A stretch of DNA of 32,616 bases from Planctomycetia bacterium (lineage in GTDB: Bacteria; Planctomycetota; Planctomycetia; Pirellulales; Thermoguttaceae). The translations under genes were made by a program, and so were the position numbers. Below, piece by piece: positions 24,108 through 32,616 of this stretch. Under the pieces are notes generated by a model. The model saw only the letters and a program-made list of their open reading frames with translations, searched no databases and was not told the DNA's origin. Location of the stretch: NCBI GenBank assembly GCA_026401055.1, contig JAPLNP010000066.1, positions 1-32,616 of the forward strand, in the 5' to 3' direction. Numbering within the stretch: the first letter of the stretch is position 1; every line of letters starts with the position of its first letter.

Positions 24108-24206
24108 TGCCTGTCCATGAATAAGTTGTGGTGCAGGCGTCTCGCCTGCCCAGGCAGCCGGGACGGCTGCACCACAATACCGCGGAGTTGATCTTGGACA
24201 GGCACT
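24106..24206. mobile_element. MITE-like palindromic element, 101 bp
   Basis: Outer 12-base terminal inverted repeats AGTGCCTGTCCA (24106-24117) and TGGACAGGCACT (24195-24206). Inside, a second pair TTGTGGTGCA (24126-24135) / TGCACCACAA (24168-24177) encloses a GCAGGCG-TCT-CGCCTGC hairpin, giving a nested cruciform. It carries no gene. It lies exactly between two convergent genes, and its ends form part of both stop codons (TAG at 24105-24107; TAA on the minus strand at 24208-24206). Confidence 0.8.
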
Positions 24207-25900
24207 TAGAATAGACCCACAACGTCGCCGTTGGGGTTGATGTCGATCGATTCGGCGGCGGGCACGGCGGGCAGCCCCGGCATGGTCATGATGTCGCCGG
24301 TCAACACGAACACGAAGCCCGCGCCGGCCGACACCCGAACGTCGCGCAGCGGCACGTCGAATTTCTTCGGGCGCCCCTTCAGGCCCGGATCGGTCGACAG
24401 CGAATACTGCGTCTTGGCCATGCAAATCGGAAGCTCGCCGTAGCCCGACTCTTGAAGCTGCTGAAACTTCGCCCGGAGCTTCTTGTCGGCCAGCACGTCG
24501 GTGGCGCCGTAGATTTCGCGGCAGATGATGCCGACTTTGTCCCAGAGGCTGCACGTATTCGGGTACAGCAGGGTGAAGTCGGTCTTGGTGTTCTCGACGA
24601 CGTCGACGACCGCTTCGGCAAGCGATTCCGCGCCGGCGCCGCCCCGGGCCCAATGATCGGCCTTGACGATCTTCACGCTCAGGTACGCGCACTTGTCCTT
24701 GATGAATTCGATCTCGTCGTCGGTGTCGGAAGCGAACGAGTTGATCGCCACGACGACCGGCAGCCCGAAGCGGTGGATGTTCTCGATGTGCTTCTTGAGG
24801 TTTTCGACGCCCTTGTCCAACGCCTCGCGGTTCGGGCCGCACAGGTCGGCCAGGGCAACGCCGCCGTGGTGCTTCAGCGCGCGGACCGTGGCGACGATCA
24901 CGACCGCGTTGGGACGGATGCCGGCCTTGCGGCACTTGATGTTCATGAACTTCTCGGCGCCCAGGTCGGCGCCGAAGCCGGCCTCGGTCACCGTGTACTC
25001 GGACAGCCGCATCGCCAGCTTCGTGGCGATCACGCTGTTGCATCCGTGGGCGATGTTGGCGAAGGGACCGCCGTGGATGAAGACCGGACTGTGTTCGAGC
25101 GTCTGGACCAGGTTCGGCTTCAAGGCGTTCTTCAGAAGCACGGTCATCGCCCCGTGAGCTTTGAGGTCGGCGGCGGTGACGGGGCGGCGGTCGCGAGTGT
25201 GGGCGACGATGATCCGCCCGAGCCGCTCGCGCAGCTCGAGGAGCGACTCGGACAGGCAGAAGACGGCCATCACCTCGGAGGCGACGGTGATGTCGAACGT
25301 GCTTTCGTGGGGCACGGAGTTGTTCACGCCGCCCAGCCCGACCATCACGTTGCGCAGCGCCCGATCGTTCATGTCCACCACCCGGCCCCAGCTCACTCGC
25401 CGCGGATCGATGCCGAGCTTGTTGCCGTGATGCAGGTGATTGTCGAGCATCGCGGCCAGGAGGTTGTGGGCCAGTTCGATGGCGTGGATGTCGCCGGTGA
25501 AGTGGAGGTTGATGTCCTCCATGGGAACCACCTGGGCGTAGCCGCCGCCGGCCGCCCCGCCCTTCATGCCGAAGCACGGTCCCATCGACGGCTCGCGGAG
25601 GCAGACGGTTGCCCGGTGGCCGATCCGGTTCAGCCCGTCGGTCAGGCCGATGCTGGTGGTCGTCTTGCCTTCTCCGGCCGGGGTGGGGGTGATCGCGGTC
25701 ACGAGAACGAGTTTTCCGGTCGGGGCGTCGGCCAGGCGATCGTACAGATCGAGCGACACCTTGGCCTTCACCGGCCCATAGTGCTCCAGATCTTCGGCGC
25801 CGATCCCCAGCTTGGCGGCGATCTCGTCGATCGCCGACATTTTGGTCTGCCGGGCGATTTCAATGTCGGGGGGTAAGGAGCGGGCAGGGGTGTCGGTCAT
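24206..25900 (-). CDS. fhs: Formate-tetrahydrofolate ligase
   Basis: 564 aa, full length. Makes 10-formyl-tetrahydrofolate from formate, THF and ATP in the cytoplasm. Motifs: the P-loop [46 protein letters not shown] and [19 protein letters not shown], and a C-terminal [10 protein letters not shown]. It is divergent from a GntR-type regulator, with a good promoter at 25974-26002 and operator-like repeats at its transcription start, so it is likely controlled by that regulator. A UroD-like gene lies beyond the regulator, suggesting one-carbon metabolism. The stop codon touches the MITE-like repeat. Confidence 0.97.
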   Translation of the reverse strand: MTDTPARSLPPDIEIARQTKMSAIDEIAAKLGIGAEDLEHYGPVKAKVSLDLYDRLADAPTGKLVLVTAITPTPAGEGKTTTSIGLTDGLNRIGHRATVCLREPSMGPCFGMKGGAAGGGYAQVVPMEDINLHFTGDIHAIELAHNLLAAMLDNHLHHGNKLGIDPRRVSWGRVVDMNDRALRNVMVGLGGVNNSVPHESTFDITVASEVMAVFCLSESLLELRERLGRIIVAHTRDRRPVTAADLKAHGAMTVLLKNALKPNLVQTLEHSPVFIHGGPFANIAHGCNSVIATKLAMRLSEYTVTEAGFGADLGAEKFMNIKCRKAGIRPNAVVIVATVRALKHHGGVALADLCGPNREALDKGVENLKKHIENIHRFGLPVVVAINSFASDTDDEIEFIKDKCAYLSVKIVKADHWARGGAGAESLAEAVVDVVENTKTDFTLLYPNTCSLWDKVGIICREIYGATDVLADKKLRAKFQQLQESGYGELPICMAKTQYSLSTDPGLKGRPKKFDVPLRDVRVSAGAGFVFVLTGDIMTMPGLPAVPAAESIDINPNGDVVGLF

Positions 25901-25946
25901 GGGTGGTTTCCGGTGGAAGACTCGTGCGTCAGGTGGCGTGGTTGAG

Positions 25947-26002
25947 CATCACAGCACATCACAGTATAATCGGAGTATAGGCAGCGCCCGGCGTCCTGTC
26001 AA
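25947..26002 (-). promoter_or_regulatory. fhs promoter with downstream operator
   Basis: On the minus strand: TTGACA (26002-25997), 17-base spacer and TATACT (25979-25974), a near-consensus promoter. Transcription would start near 25967. Two CATCACAG units 10 bases apart (25947 and 25957 on the + strand; CTGTGATG on the transcript strand) lie directly downstream, where a bound repressor would block polymerase. Confidence 0.7.
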
Positions 26003-26014
26003 CAACCCGGCCGC

Positions 26015-26082
26015 TTGACAGGATGCGCACAGCCAGCTACAACAAAAAGTGTGATGTGATGGCCACTCTACTGTGATGTGAT
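26015..26082 (+). promoter_or_regulatory. gntR promoter with downstream operators
   Basis: TTGACA (26015-26020), 17-base spacer, TACAAC (26038-26043); start near 26050. Two copies of TGTGATGTGAT follow at 26050-26060 and 26072-26082, 22 bases apart (two helical turns). These are the same motif, in the opposite strand orientation, as the fhs-side sites. Confidence 0.7.
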
Positions 26083-26091
26083 ACTCGGCCC

Positions 26092-27135
26092 GTGTCCGAC
26101 CTCGCCAATTCCGCCACCCCGATCTACCAAAGGCTCTTCAACGCCTATCGGGCCGATATCCTCAGTCATCGGCTCCGGCCAGGCCAGCGTGTCGATTCGA
26201 TCAGCCAGATTCAGGTTGAGCACGGCGTCGCCCGCGAAACCGCCAAACGCGTCCTCAACCTGCTGGCCCGCGAAGGCTACATCGTCCAACGCCGCGGCAA
26301 GGGCTCCTTTGTCGCGGACCTCCGCCCCAAGGAGAGAATCTGGGGGCTGGTCTTTCCCTTCTATTCGATTCAATACGAAGACCTGATTCTCGAAACGGCC
26401 AATCGCGCGGCCCAGTTGGGACGCGAAATCCGCCACTTCTGCAACTACAACTCGTGGGAAGAGGAAATCCGCCTCGTCGGCATCATGCTCCACCAGCGCT
26501 ACGAGGCGGTGGTCGTCATCCCGACGATGGACGAATCGAAAACCTGGGACTTCTACTCCCACGTCTCGCCCCACGACTCGCCCGTCGTCCTGCTGGACCA
26601 CACCATGTCCAGCAACAGCTTCCGCTACGTCATTCAAACCTACGACCTGGGGGTCACCCGGGCGATCAACTACCTGTTGGGGCAGAAGGACGGCGGCGTC
26701 GCCTTCGTCGAGAACGAGCTCTGGGCCGGACGCAACATGGTCTTGGAGCTGATGCGGGGAACCTACTTCGACCTGCTGCGAAAACGACGCCCGGACTTCG
26801 AGCCCTGCGTCCTGCCGCGAGGCAGCGCGGTCCGGTTGCGGGATCTTCGCGAGCGCGGGATCACGGGCCTGTTCTGCTGCGACGACGTCAGCGCGATCCA
26901 GGCGATCGGGCGTCTCCGCGAGCAGGGTGTCGCCGTTCCGCGCGACTTCGGCGTGGTCAGCTACGGCAACTCGGACCTTGCGCGGTTTTTCACCCCGCCG
27001 ATCAGTTCCGTCGATCCCCGCAACGCCGAGATGGCCTCGATCCTGGTGGACATCCTCCATCCTTCCGTTGCCGCGACGAGCCCGGTCAAGCACGAACACG
27101 TGGTGCTGCCGGAGTTGATCGTCCGCGGCACGTAA
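26092..27135 (+). CDS. GntR-family repressor with LacI/GalR-type ligand-binding domain
   Basis: 347 aa from GTG 26092; no clear ribosome-binding site. Residues ~10-78 form a GntR winged helix: PIYQRLFNAYRADILSHRLR, VARETAKRVLNLLAREGYI and VQRRGKGSFVADL. Residues ~85-347 form a periplasmic-binding-protein-like sensor (WGLVFPFYSIQYEDLI, GVAFVENELWAGRNM, TGLFCCDDVSAIQAIGR, VVSYGNSDLARFFTPPISSV), the AraR-like layout. It likely represses itself and fhs, and perhaps the downstream UroD-like gene 23 bases on. The inducer is probably a small sugar or related metabolite; unknown. Confidence 0.92.
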   Translation: MSDLANSATPIYQRLFNAYRADILSHRLRPGQRVDSISQIQVEHGVARETAKRVLNLLAREGYIVQRRGKGSFVADLRPKERIWGLVFPFYSIQYEDLILETANRAAQLGREIRHFCNYNSWEEEIRLVGIMLHQRYEAVVVIPTMDESKTWDFYSHVSPHDSPVVLLDHTMSSNSFRYVIQTYDLGVTRAINYLLGQKDGGVAFVENELWAGRNMVLELMRGTYFDLLRKRRPDFEPCVLPRGSAVRLRDLRERGITGLFCCDDVSAIQAIGRLREQGVAVPRDFGVVSYGNSDLARFFTPPISSVDPRNAEMASILVDILHPSVAATSPVKHEHVVLPELIVRGT

Positions 27136-27158
27136 CCACCAACCGTCATGGGACGACA

Positions 27159-28358
27159 ATGACCATGGGCGATATCTCCCGTGCATCTTCCGAGTACCGC
27201 AACTTCGAGCGCGTTTTCCCCGGCGACGTGCTCACCAAACGGCAGCGGGTCGAGCGGACGCTCAACCACCGGTCCGTCGATCGCGTCGCGATTCACGAGC
27301 AACTCAGCTACAACGCCGGCGTGATCGCCCTTTACACCGGCAGGCAAATCGACGGATTCGATTTCACGCTCGACGAAATCGGCGCCGCCATCGGCCTGAC
27401 GCTGGATAGCTGCTTTCCGCTGGTTGCGGACAAGGGGACCGACACCGAGACCACCGAGGACGGCTTCGTCTTCAAGAACGAGAACTGGATGACCTGGCGC
27501 GTCGGCCGGCCCTTCGGCGACGAGCGCGGGGCCGCCGAGTGGCTGAAAACGCGGATGCGCCGGATGGAGGCCACCGGGCTGAATATCCATACCGCGGTCG
27601 ACGTCAAACACGACACCGCCGTCGCCGCCTTCCAGCCGGACCTGGTTCGCGACGAGTATCGCCGGTACTTCCTCGACGTGCAGGCGAAGGTGGGAGAAAC
27701 GGTCGTCATCGACTTCAGCTTCACCGGTTTCTGCGACCTCTACGACGCGATGGGGTTGGACCTCTTCACGTTCTTCAGCCTCGACCATCCCGAAATGCTC
27801 CGCGACTACATGGAACTGTCGACGGCCAACGAGATCGCCCGCGTCGACGCCGTGGCCGATCCCGCGCTCTCGCCGGTGATCCTCCTGCCCGAGGATTTCT
27901 CGACCAAGCAGGGCCCCATATTCAGCCCGAAATTCCTCGATGCGTATCATTACCCTTACGTCCAGCGGCTGGTCCGCGCGTGGCACGCCAAGGGCGTCAA
28001 GGTGATCTACCACAGCGACGGCAACTACAAGGCCGCCATTCCCTCGTTGATCGACTGCGGCGTCGACGGGTTCTATTGCCTCGAGCCGAACTGCGGCATG
28101 CACACCATCGAGTTGAAGCGCGAGTGGCCGGCGATGGTTTGGATGGGCGGGATCAACGGCGTCGACACGATGGAGTTCGGCACGCCCGCCGACGTGCGCC
28201 GCGACGTTCGGCGCGACATCCTCGAAACGGACGCCCTGGCGACCGGCGGGCTGTTCATCGCGTCTTCGAGCGAGATCAACCCCCCGATTCCCGCCGAGAA
28301 CTTCAAGGCGATGGTCGACGCCGTCGGCGAACTGGCCAACGCCGAGTTCCGCGGATGA
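27159..28358 (+). CDS. UroD-superfamily protein (methyltransferase-like)
   Basis: 399 aa from ATG 27159 (a second ATG is two codons on), 23 bases after gntR, so probably in its operon. It has the UroD/MtaA TIM-barrel layout: TKRQRVERTLNHRSVDRVAI at the start, VKVIYHSDGNYKAAIPSLID and GVDGFYCLEP in the middle, VWMGGINGVDTMEFGTPADV and TGGLFIASSSEINPPIPAEN near the end. The haem-pathway enzyme's N-terminal arginines are not evident, so a corrinoid-linked methyltransferase or demethylase of the MtaA type is more likely. Pairing with fhs and a sensor repressor supports a one-carbon role (inference). Confidence 0.85.
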   Translation: MTMGDISRASSEYRNFERVFPGDVLTKRQRVERTLNHRSVDRVAIHEQLSYNAGVIALYTGRQIDGFDFTLDEIGAAIGLTLDSCFPLVADKGTDTETTEDGFVFKNENWMTWRVGRPFGDERGAAEWLKTRMRRMEATGLNIHTAVDVKHDTAVAAFQPDLVRDEYRRYFLDVQAKVGETVVIDFSFTGFCDLYDAMGLDLFTFFSLDHPEMLRDYMELSTANEIARVDAVADPALSPVILLPEDFSTKQGPIFSPKFLDAYHYPYVQRLVRAWHAKGVKVIYHSDGNYKAAIPSLIDCGVDGFYCLEPNCGMHTIELKREWPAMVWMGGINGVDTMEFGTPADVRRDVRRDILETDALATGGLFIASSSEINPPIPAENFKAMVDAVGELANAEFRG

Positions 28359-28552
28359 TCCGAGAACGGGAACCGTTCACGCGCGGGAACGGTCGACGGA
28401 TCTCTTGGGATTGTAGGACGCGGCTCCGTCGCCGGACGGGGACAGCCGCGGTTCCAGGGGCTCGAAGATCCGCCGGTTTCGGCCCGGCCGTTTCTGTTTT
28501 GTGGTGCTTCGCATCGGAGTGGTTGCCTATTCTGAATGGCACACTCGGCCGC

Positions 28553-31500
28553 TCATTTCACTTCCACGCCGACGGTGACAATCTCGTTTGGCTTCAGCTT
28601 GAGCCGGACGGACCCGTCCGTCACGGTCAGCGGTTGTTGTTCGACTTCGAGGCAGTTCGCGCGGAACGCTCGGGCGACGGTTCGTCCCCGCGGCGGGTTC
28701 AGCCGCAGGACCGCCTCGGCCGGCTCGCCCCGCATTTCCAGAAGGCGGACGATCAGGCAGTCCTTCGCCTCAGCCATCTTGAGGCAACCGAGGAGGACCG
28801 ACTCGCCCTCGACGGAGGCGAACGACCGCTCGTTCTCGGCGGGCTTGCCGTCGAGCCAGATCGGCAGGATCGGCTGGAAGGGCTGCCAGGCGAACCGGGT
28901 CGCTCGCGCCGGGTCCTGTTCGCCCGCATACGAAGTCAGCCGGTAGCGCAGCGCCGCGCGGCCGCTTTGCCCGTTCTTGAAATTGCAGACCCAATAGTTG
29001 TTCATAACCCAGGAGAAGACGTGGGCCTTGGAAAAGTCGATCTTGTCGGCCCATTGATAGGCGTTCATGCCCCCGGCGGTAACGAGCGGGCACTCCAACG
29101 GCGCCCAGATCACGCCGATCCCGTCGCCGGCCGCGTCGAGCCAGTGCTGGATCGCGTAGAAGTCCTGGCACGAATAGGTCAACTGGTCGACGCCCAGCCG
29201 CATCGAGGCGTCGGCGATCTCGACGCGCATCGTGGACTTGGGGATGTCGAACGGGAAGGCGAAGTAGACGCCCTCGGGCTCGAACACCTCTTGCTTGTCG
29301 AGCAGATTCTCGACGTCGACCATTTTGAGGCCGTGATAGAGCCGGATCGACTGGCGAATGCTCGGCACGGTGGGCAGCGACGTGTCGAGCACGAGTTCGT
29401 CGAACACCGGCCCGGCCGTCCGGCGGACGATCTTGCCCTCGCCGGGCACGACGCGCTCGAATCGCGTGGGGTTCTTCGCGGTAATCGCGTCGCGGCCGTC
29501 GAGCGAGCGCTCGTGGATCGGCTGATTGCCCAGATACTTCGCCTTCCGGTCCAAGAGTTCGCGCCCGAGCAGCTTGTCGCGCCAACTGACCCATCCGGCC
29601 GCCTGGGGCGAGACCTCGATCCGGTAGAAGCGGTTTTCCAACTCCGGCTTGAGATCGAGCGATTTCGGGGCGGCCGCGTCGCCCGGCGAAACCGCGAACA
29701 CGGCGTAGCCCAGCGACGGAAGCTTTTCGGCGACGAAGAAAGCTGTCCGGCCGTCGGCCGACATCTGCACGTCGACGGGCTTGCCGGTCCGCGTGTCGAC
29801 CACCCGAATGCCGCCCGCGCCGGCCAACGGCGAGCCGTCCAGCGGGAGCGAAACGACGTCGCTACGTTCCCACGCGAGCGGATTCACCAGGGCGATGAGC
29901 CGCTCGTTCGTCGGCGCGGGGCTCTTCTCGGCGACGAGGCCCGCGGCCAGCGCGGCGACGGCGTCGCGCCGCAGTTCGTCGCCCATCCGCTTGGCATCGT
30001 CGGCGTATGCCTTCTTGAAGGCCCATTGCCGGAGCGTGTTCTCGCTCTTCGGCTCGGAAATGCTGCCCGAGGCGCCCCAAGTGTGCTCGTCGAAGTGGAG
30101 CATCTTGCTGTAGGCGTTGTCGATCGCCTTGCGGGGATAAGCGACGCCGGGATTGTGCAAGCTGGCCAGGGTCCAAAGCCCCTCGGTCGTCACGAGTTCG
30201 TCGTGCAGCAGGCGGACGATCCCGTTTTCGCGGGCGGCGCTCGCTGGGCCGTCGGCCCACCAACTCGGAATGTCGCCGCGGAACGTCTTGCACTGCCGGC
30301 CGTAGTCGCGCTCCAGCGGCTCGAGGAACTCGCGGTTCGTCGAGACGACCACCCGCGGCCAGAGATACGTTTCGTTCCACGCCTTGGCGTTCTTGCTCGT
30401 GTTCAACTCGGGCGGGAGATTGTCGCCGCCCATGCGAAGCTGCACGTAGTCCATCGCGTAGCCGGTCGCCTCGTTGCGGCGGATGGCATCGAGGAACTCG
30501 TTTTCGTGCAGCCCGGGCTCGCGGAAGAAATTGCCGTCGCGATAGGTGTCCGTGTACCACATGAACACCCTGCCGCCGGCGGGACCTTGCCAGTAGAACG
30601 GGCGTTGCACGGCGCCCTCGCGAAACCAGAGGAAATTGCCTCGGATCGAGTTGGCGCGGAACGAAACCCGATGAATGCCCGCCTCGGGCAACAAATCGGC
30701 CAGCGCCCAAGTGTAGCCGGGCACGTCGTTGATCTGGGCCGTGTCGATCTTCACGCCGTACGCGTCGCGCAGCTTCCGGGCGTCGTAGAGACAGCGGATC
30801 AATTCCTCGTGGCCGACCACTTCGGTCGGCATGTTGAGGTTGAAACCGCAGATCTCGATCCGGTCCTCGCGGACGAGTTTCATCATCTTCTCGACCAACT
30901 CGGGGTAACGCTCGATGAAGTTCTTCATCAGCCCGGTTACCTCGACCGTCCAGCGGTAGCGGCTGTCCGCCGGATAGTCCGCGGTTTCCTCGCAGAAGCG
31001 GATGGCGTCGACCATGTCGTGGGCCAGCCGTTCGATCACCTCCGGCTGCGGATGGGTGAAGCCGATGTCGTAGTGGGTGTGCGGATTCATGAAGATCTGC
31101 CAGTGCCGGACCGGCTTGATCTCGGTCTCGCACTGCATCGTCTTGCCCAGCGCCTCGAATCGCAACGAGAGCTTCTTCGCCGCGTCCGGCTCCGGCAGCC
31201 GCAAGAGATATCCCTGAGCGTGGTAATCCTTCGCGAGAACGTCGAGCGACGATTGCTCGTCGCCAAACGTGACTGCCAGCTTCCCATCGACGGCGTGCAG
31301 ATCCTCGCCGACGCTGGGGCGAACGAAGACCACTCGCCGGGGACCTTCCTTGGCGCGAAGCACCAGCGGCGTCACGGCGATCTTCAGTACCAGGCCGTCG
31401 CGAATCCGCTCGGCGAGGTGCTGACGCTGTTCGTCCAGGTTGCGCTTCAGCGCGGCAACCGCCGGCCCGGAGGAAATGCGAACGTTGCGAAAGCCGACCT

Positions 31501-32116
31501 GCGTGCCATCTTCGCCGTACACGCCGATCTTGCCCGGCGATTGCGAGGCGTAGTGCTCGACCAATTGCCAGCCGGGCTCGGCGACGTCGGCCGGGTAGAG
31601 CTTCGCCAGGATCGTGTCGCCGACGATCGCGGCCTTCAGGCGATAGATCCCGCCGGGCACGAAGGCGACCTTCTCGCCACTGGGGGCCGGAGTAACGCGC
31701 CCCTGGTTGTACTGAAGCACTTCGAGCCGCTTCAGGGCGTCATAGTAGCGGACGGCCACTCCGGTTCGGTCATCCTGCATCCGCAGAAAGAACCCGAAGT
31801 TGTGGCGGCGCTGGGGGGCGGTCACGCGGACGTCGGCTTCGATCATCGCGTCGGCCACCGGCGCGACCGGGGACAATCGCCCCGAGACGGAGTGGTCGCC
31901 GGTCAAGCGAAACTCGCCGTCCTCGACCGCCCAATTTCCGTCCTCGAAAACCGGCTTCCAGCCGAGGGCCCCGGCGTCGAAGCGGTCCTCCAAGAGAACT
32001 CCGGCGTCATCGGCGGCGCGAGCCGAGAAGCACGTCGAAAGCAGGCAGACGACGACCGCTGCGGGGAGAAGAAGGGCCCGACGTCGAATGGGGTTGGAGT
32101 GCAAGTGGCGTAACAT
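28553..32116 (-). CDS. Secreted GH38 alpha-mannosidase-like enzyme with N-terminal lectin-like domain
   Basis: 1187 aa. A signal peptide is clear (basic MLRHLHSNPIRRR, hydrophobic core ALLLPAAVVVCLLS, SARA-A cleavage). Residues ~40-215 look like a concanavalin/LamG or 3-keto-glycoside-hydrolase-type domain (LLEDRFDAGALGWKPVF, GKIGVYGEDGTQVGFRNVRI). The GH38 domain begins near 338 with the metal-binding NPHTHYDIGFTH (H346, D350) and the candidate nucleophile D464 in QINDVPGYTW. A helical bundle follows with FDEHTWGASGS, then the C-terminal beta domains. It should remove alpha-mannosyl residues from glycans outside the cytoplasm. The exact linkage is unknown. The neighbouring DUF4432 gene supports sugar catabolism. 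Confidence 0.93.
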   Translation of the reverse strand: MLRHLHSNPIRRRALLLPAAVVVCLLSTCFSARAADDAGVLLEDRFDAGALGWKPVFEDGNWAVEDGEFRLTGDHSVSGRLSPVAPVADAMIEADVRVTAPQRRHNFGFFLRMQDDRTGVAVRYYDALKRLEVLQYNQGRVTPAPSGEKVAFVPGGIYRLKAAIVGDTILAKLYPADVAEPGWQLVEHYASQSPGKIGVYGEDGTQVGFRNVRISSGPAVAALKRNLDEQRQHLAERIRDGLVLKIAVTPLVLRAKEGPRRVVFVRPSVGEDLHAVDGKLAVTFGDEQSSLDVLAKDYHAQGYLLRLPEPDAAKKLSLRFEALGKTMQCETEIKPVRHWQIFMNPHTHYDIGFTHPQPEVIERLAHDMVDAIRFCEETADYPADSRYRWTVEVTGLMKNFIERYPELVEKMMKLVREDRIEICGFNLNMPTEVVGHEELIRCLYDARKLRDAYGVKIDTAQINDVPGYTWALADLLPEAGIHRVSFRANSIRGNFLWFREGAVQRPFYWQGPAGGRVFMWYTDTYRDGNFFREPGLHENEFLDAIRRNEATGYAMDYVQLRMGGDNLPPELNTSKNAKAWNETYLWPRVVVSTNREFLEPLERDYGRQCKTFRGDIPSWWADGPASAARENGIVRLLHDELVTTEGLWTLASLHNPGVAYPRKAIDNAYSKMLHFDEHTWGASGSISEPKSENTLRQWAFKKAYADDAKRMGDELRRDAVAALAAGLVAEKSPAPTNERLIALVNPLAWERSDVVSLPLDGSPLAGAGGIRVVDTRTGKPVDVQMSADGRTAFFVAEKLPSLGYAVFAVSPGDAAAPKSLDLKPELENRFYRIEVSPQAAGWVSWRDKLLGRELLDRKAKYLGNQPIHERSLDGRDAITAKNPTRFERVVPGEGKIVRRTAGPVFDELVLDTSLPTVPSIRQSIRLYHGLKMVDVENLLDKQEVFEPEGVYFAFPFDIPKSTMRVEIADASMRLGVDQLTYSCQDFYAIQHWLDAAGDGIGVIWAPLECPLVTAGGMNAYQWADKIDFSKAHVFSWVMNNYWVCNFKNGQSGRAALRYRLTSYAGEQDPARATRFAWQPFQPILPIWLDGKPAENERSFASVEGESVLLGCLKMAEAKDCLIVRLLEMRGEPAEAVLRLNPPRGRTVARAFRANCLEVEQQPLTVTDGSVRLKLKPNEIVTVGVEVK

Positions 32117-32159
32117 GATTGAAGGCCCTTTGCCGTGCGCAGAAAAAACGCGGCCCGTT

Positions 32160-32190
32160 GGGTGGCACGCCCTGAGGAACGAAGGGCGTG
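32160..32190. repeat. Dispersed repeat, second copy of the 1900-1930 sequence
   Basis: 31 bases starting GGGTGGCACGCCCTGAGG, the exact reverse complement of 1900-1930. Beyond it GAAGGGCGTGGTTTG also matches 1877-1890. It sits in a 98-base spacer between the GH38 and DUF4432 genes. Confidence 0.85.
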
Positions 32191-32214
32191 GTTTGGCGAT
32201 TCACCCTCCGCATC

Positions 32215-32616
32215 CTACAGCTTTGACTTCTCCATCAGCGCCTTGACGGCGGCGTCCACGGCGGCCGGATCGGAAAGATACTCCAGCGTGAGTTCAAACG
32301 TCTTGGACTGCCGCGGGCCGAGCGTGATGACGCGGCCCTGTTCTTTCTCGACGGTCTTCGTGTTGGGGAGGTTCGTCCCCGGCTCGAATCCCACGACGTA
32401 GCCGTCCGCGCGGCTCTGCGGGTTCTTCCAGAACGTAAAATAGGGCAGTTGCTTGACGTTGAATCGGTAGACCACACCCTGCCGGCCGTCGGGGCTCCGC
32501 AGCATCACGCCGGTCCGACCGTCGTCGGCGGCCTCCAGTTCGCATAGCAGGCAGATTTCGCGGGCACGAGGCTGTTCGGGCCCGATGACGGTCCAGGTGG
32601 GCACGTCCTTGGCGGC
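32215..32616 (-). CDS. DUF4432 family protein (aldose-epimerase-like), 5' end outside the window
   Basis: The last ~133 residues are visible and the frame stays open to the window edge, so the gene starts further right. The segment VVYRFNVKQLPYFTFWKNP, YVVGFEPGTNLPNTK and the end pattern LGPRQSKTFELTLEYLSD match the C-terminus of DUF4432 proteins, which share the aldose 1-epimerase beta-sandwich. Such proteins usually sit in sugar-use clusters. Its neighbour on the same strand is the GH38 enzyme. The function beyond sugar binding or mutarotation is not defined. Confidence 0.85.
   Translation of the reverse strand, partial: AAKDVPTWTVIGPEQPRAREICLLCELEAADDGRTGVMLRSPDGRQGVVYRFNVKQLPYFTFWKNPQSRADGYVVGFEPGTNLPNTKTVEKEQGRVITLGPRQSKTFELTLEYLSDPAAVDAAVKALMEKSKL

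Noticed and set aside
23457-25577. 706-codon minus-strand open frame
   Set aside because: Wrong frame of fhs plus antisense of the 650-aa gene; low-complexity translation.
27539-32113. Very long + strand open frame (1524 codons) over the GH38 region
   Set aside because: It is antisense to the well-supported GH38 enzyme and runs on from another frame of the UroD-like gene; arginine-rich noise typical of high G+C.

Overview
The window looks like a high-G+C planctomycete chromosome, probably of the Pirellula type. This is inferred from the menaquinone (futalosine) genes, an ABC permease fused to a CPBP protease, an FHA-GAF-SpoIIE phosphatase, a GntR regulator with a sugar-repressor-like sensor domain, a large secreted GH38 mannosidase, and many short palindromic intergenic repeats. 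No ribosomal RNA is present, so the taxonomy is an inference.

Left flank (1-10.8 kb): miaA (partial), an amidohydrolase that may be the aminodeoxyfutalosine deaminase, an ABC exporter pair, mqnC and mqnA of the futalosine pathway, a winged-helix AAA ATPase, and a convergent FHA-GAF-SpoIIE phosphatase. A tRNA-Gln(CUG) gene closes this flank.

Centre (10,811-21,953): an 11.1-kb integrated element bounded by a perfect 44-bp direct repeat of the tRNA-Gln 3' part. From the right it encodes a tyrosine integrase, an overlapping 228-aa protein, a strong terminator, an AlpA/Xis-like HTH protein, a ParB-domain protein, a small protein, a DUF3631-like ATPase/helicase, an inverted array of 10-bp repeats that looks like an iteron origin, three small unknown proteins, an S49 protease with a C-terminal scaffold region and an internal start, and a major capsid protein. 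A divergent HigBA toxin-antitoxin pair lies at the left end. I see no portal, terminase or tail gene. The simplest reading is a phage satellite that builds its own head and borrows packaging and tail functions from a helper phage. It resembles the capsid-forming phage-inducible islands known elsewhere, and it is the most interesting object in the window. Integrase arm-type sites (GTGCTACC) lie at both ends. The element carries its own diverged copy of the tRNA-Gln terminator.

Right flank (22-32.6 kb): an unknown 650-aa protein next to attR, a 101-bp MITE-like palindrome between two convergent genes, fhs (formate-tetrahydrofolate ligase), a divergent GntR-type repressor with operators placed just downstream of both predicted transcription starts, a UroD-like methyltransferase-family protein, a secreted GH38 alpha-mannosidase-like enzyme, and the 3' end of a DUF4432 (aldose-epimerase-like) gene. 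The fhs-gntR-uroD arrangement suggests a co-regulated one-carbon module.
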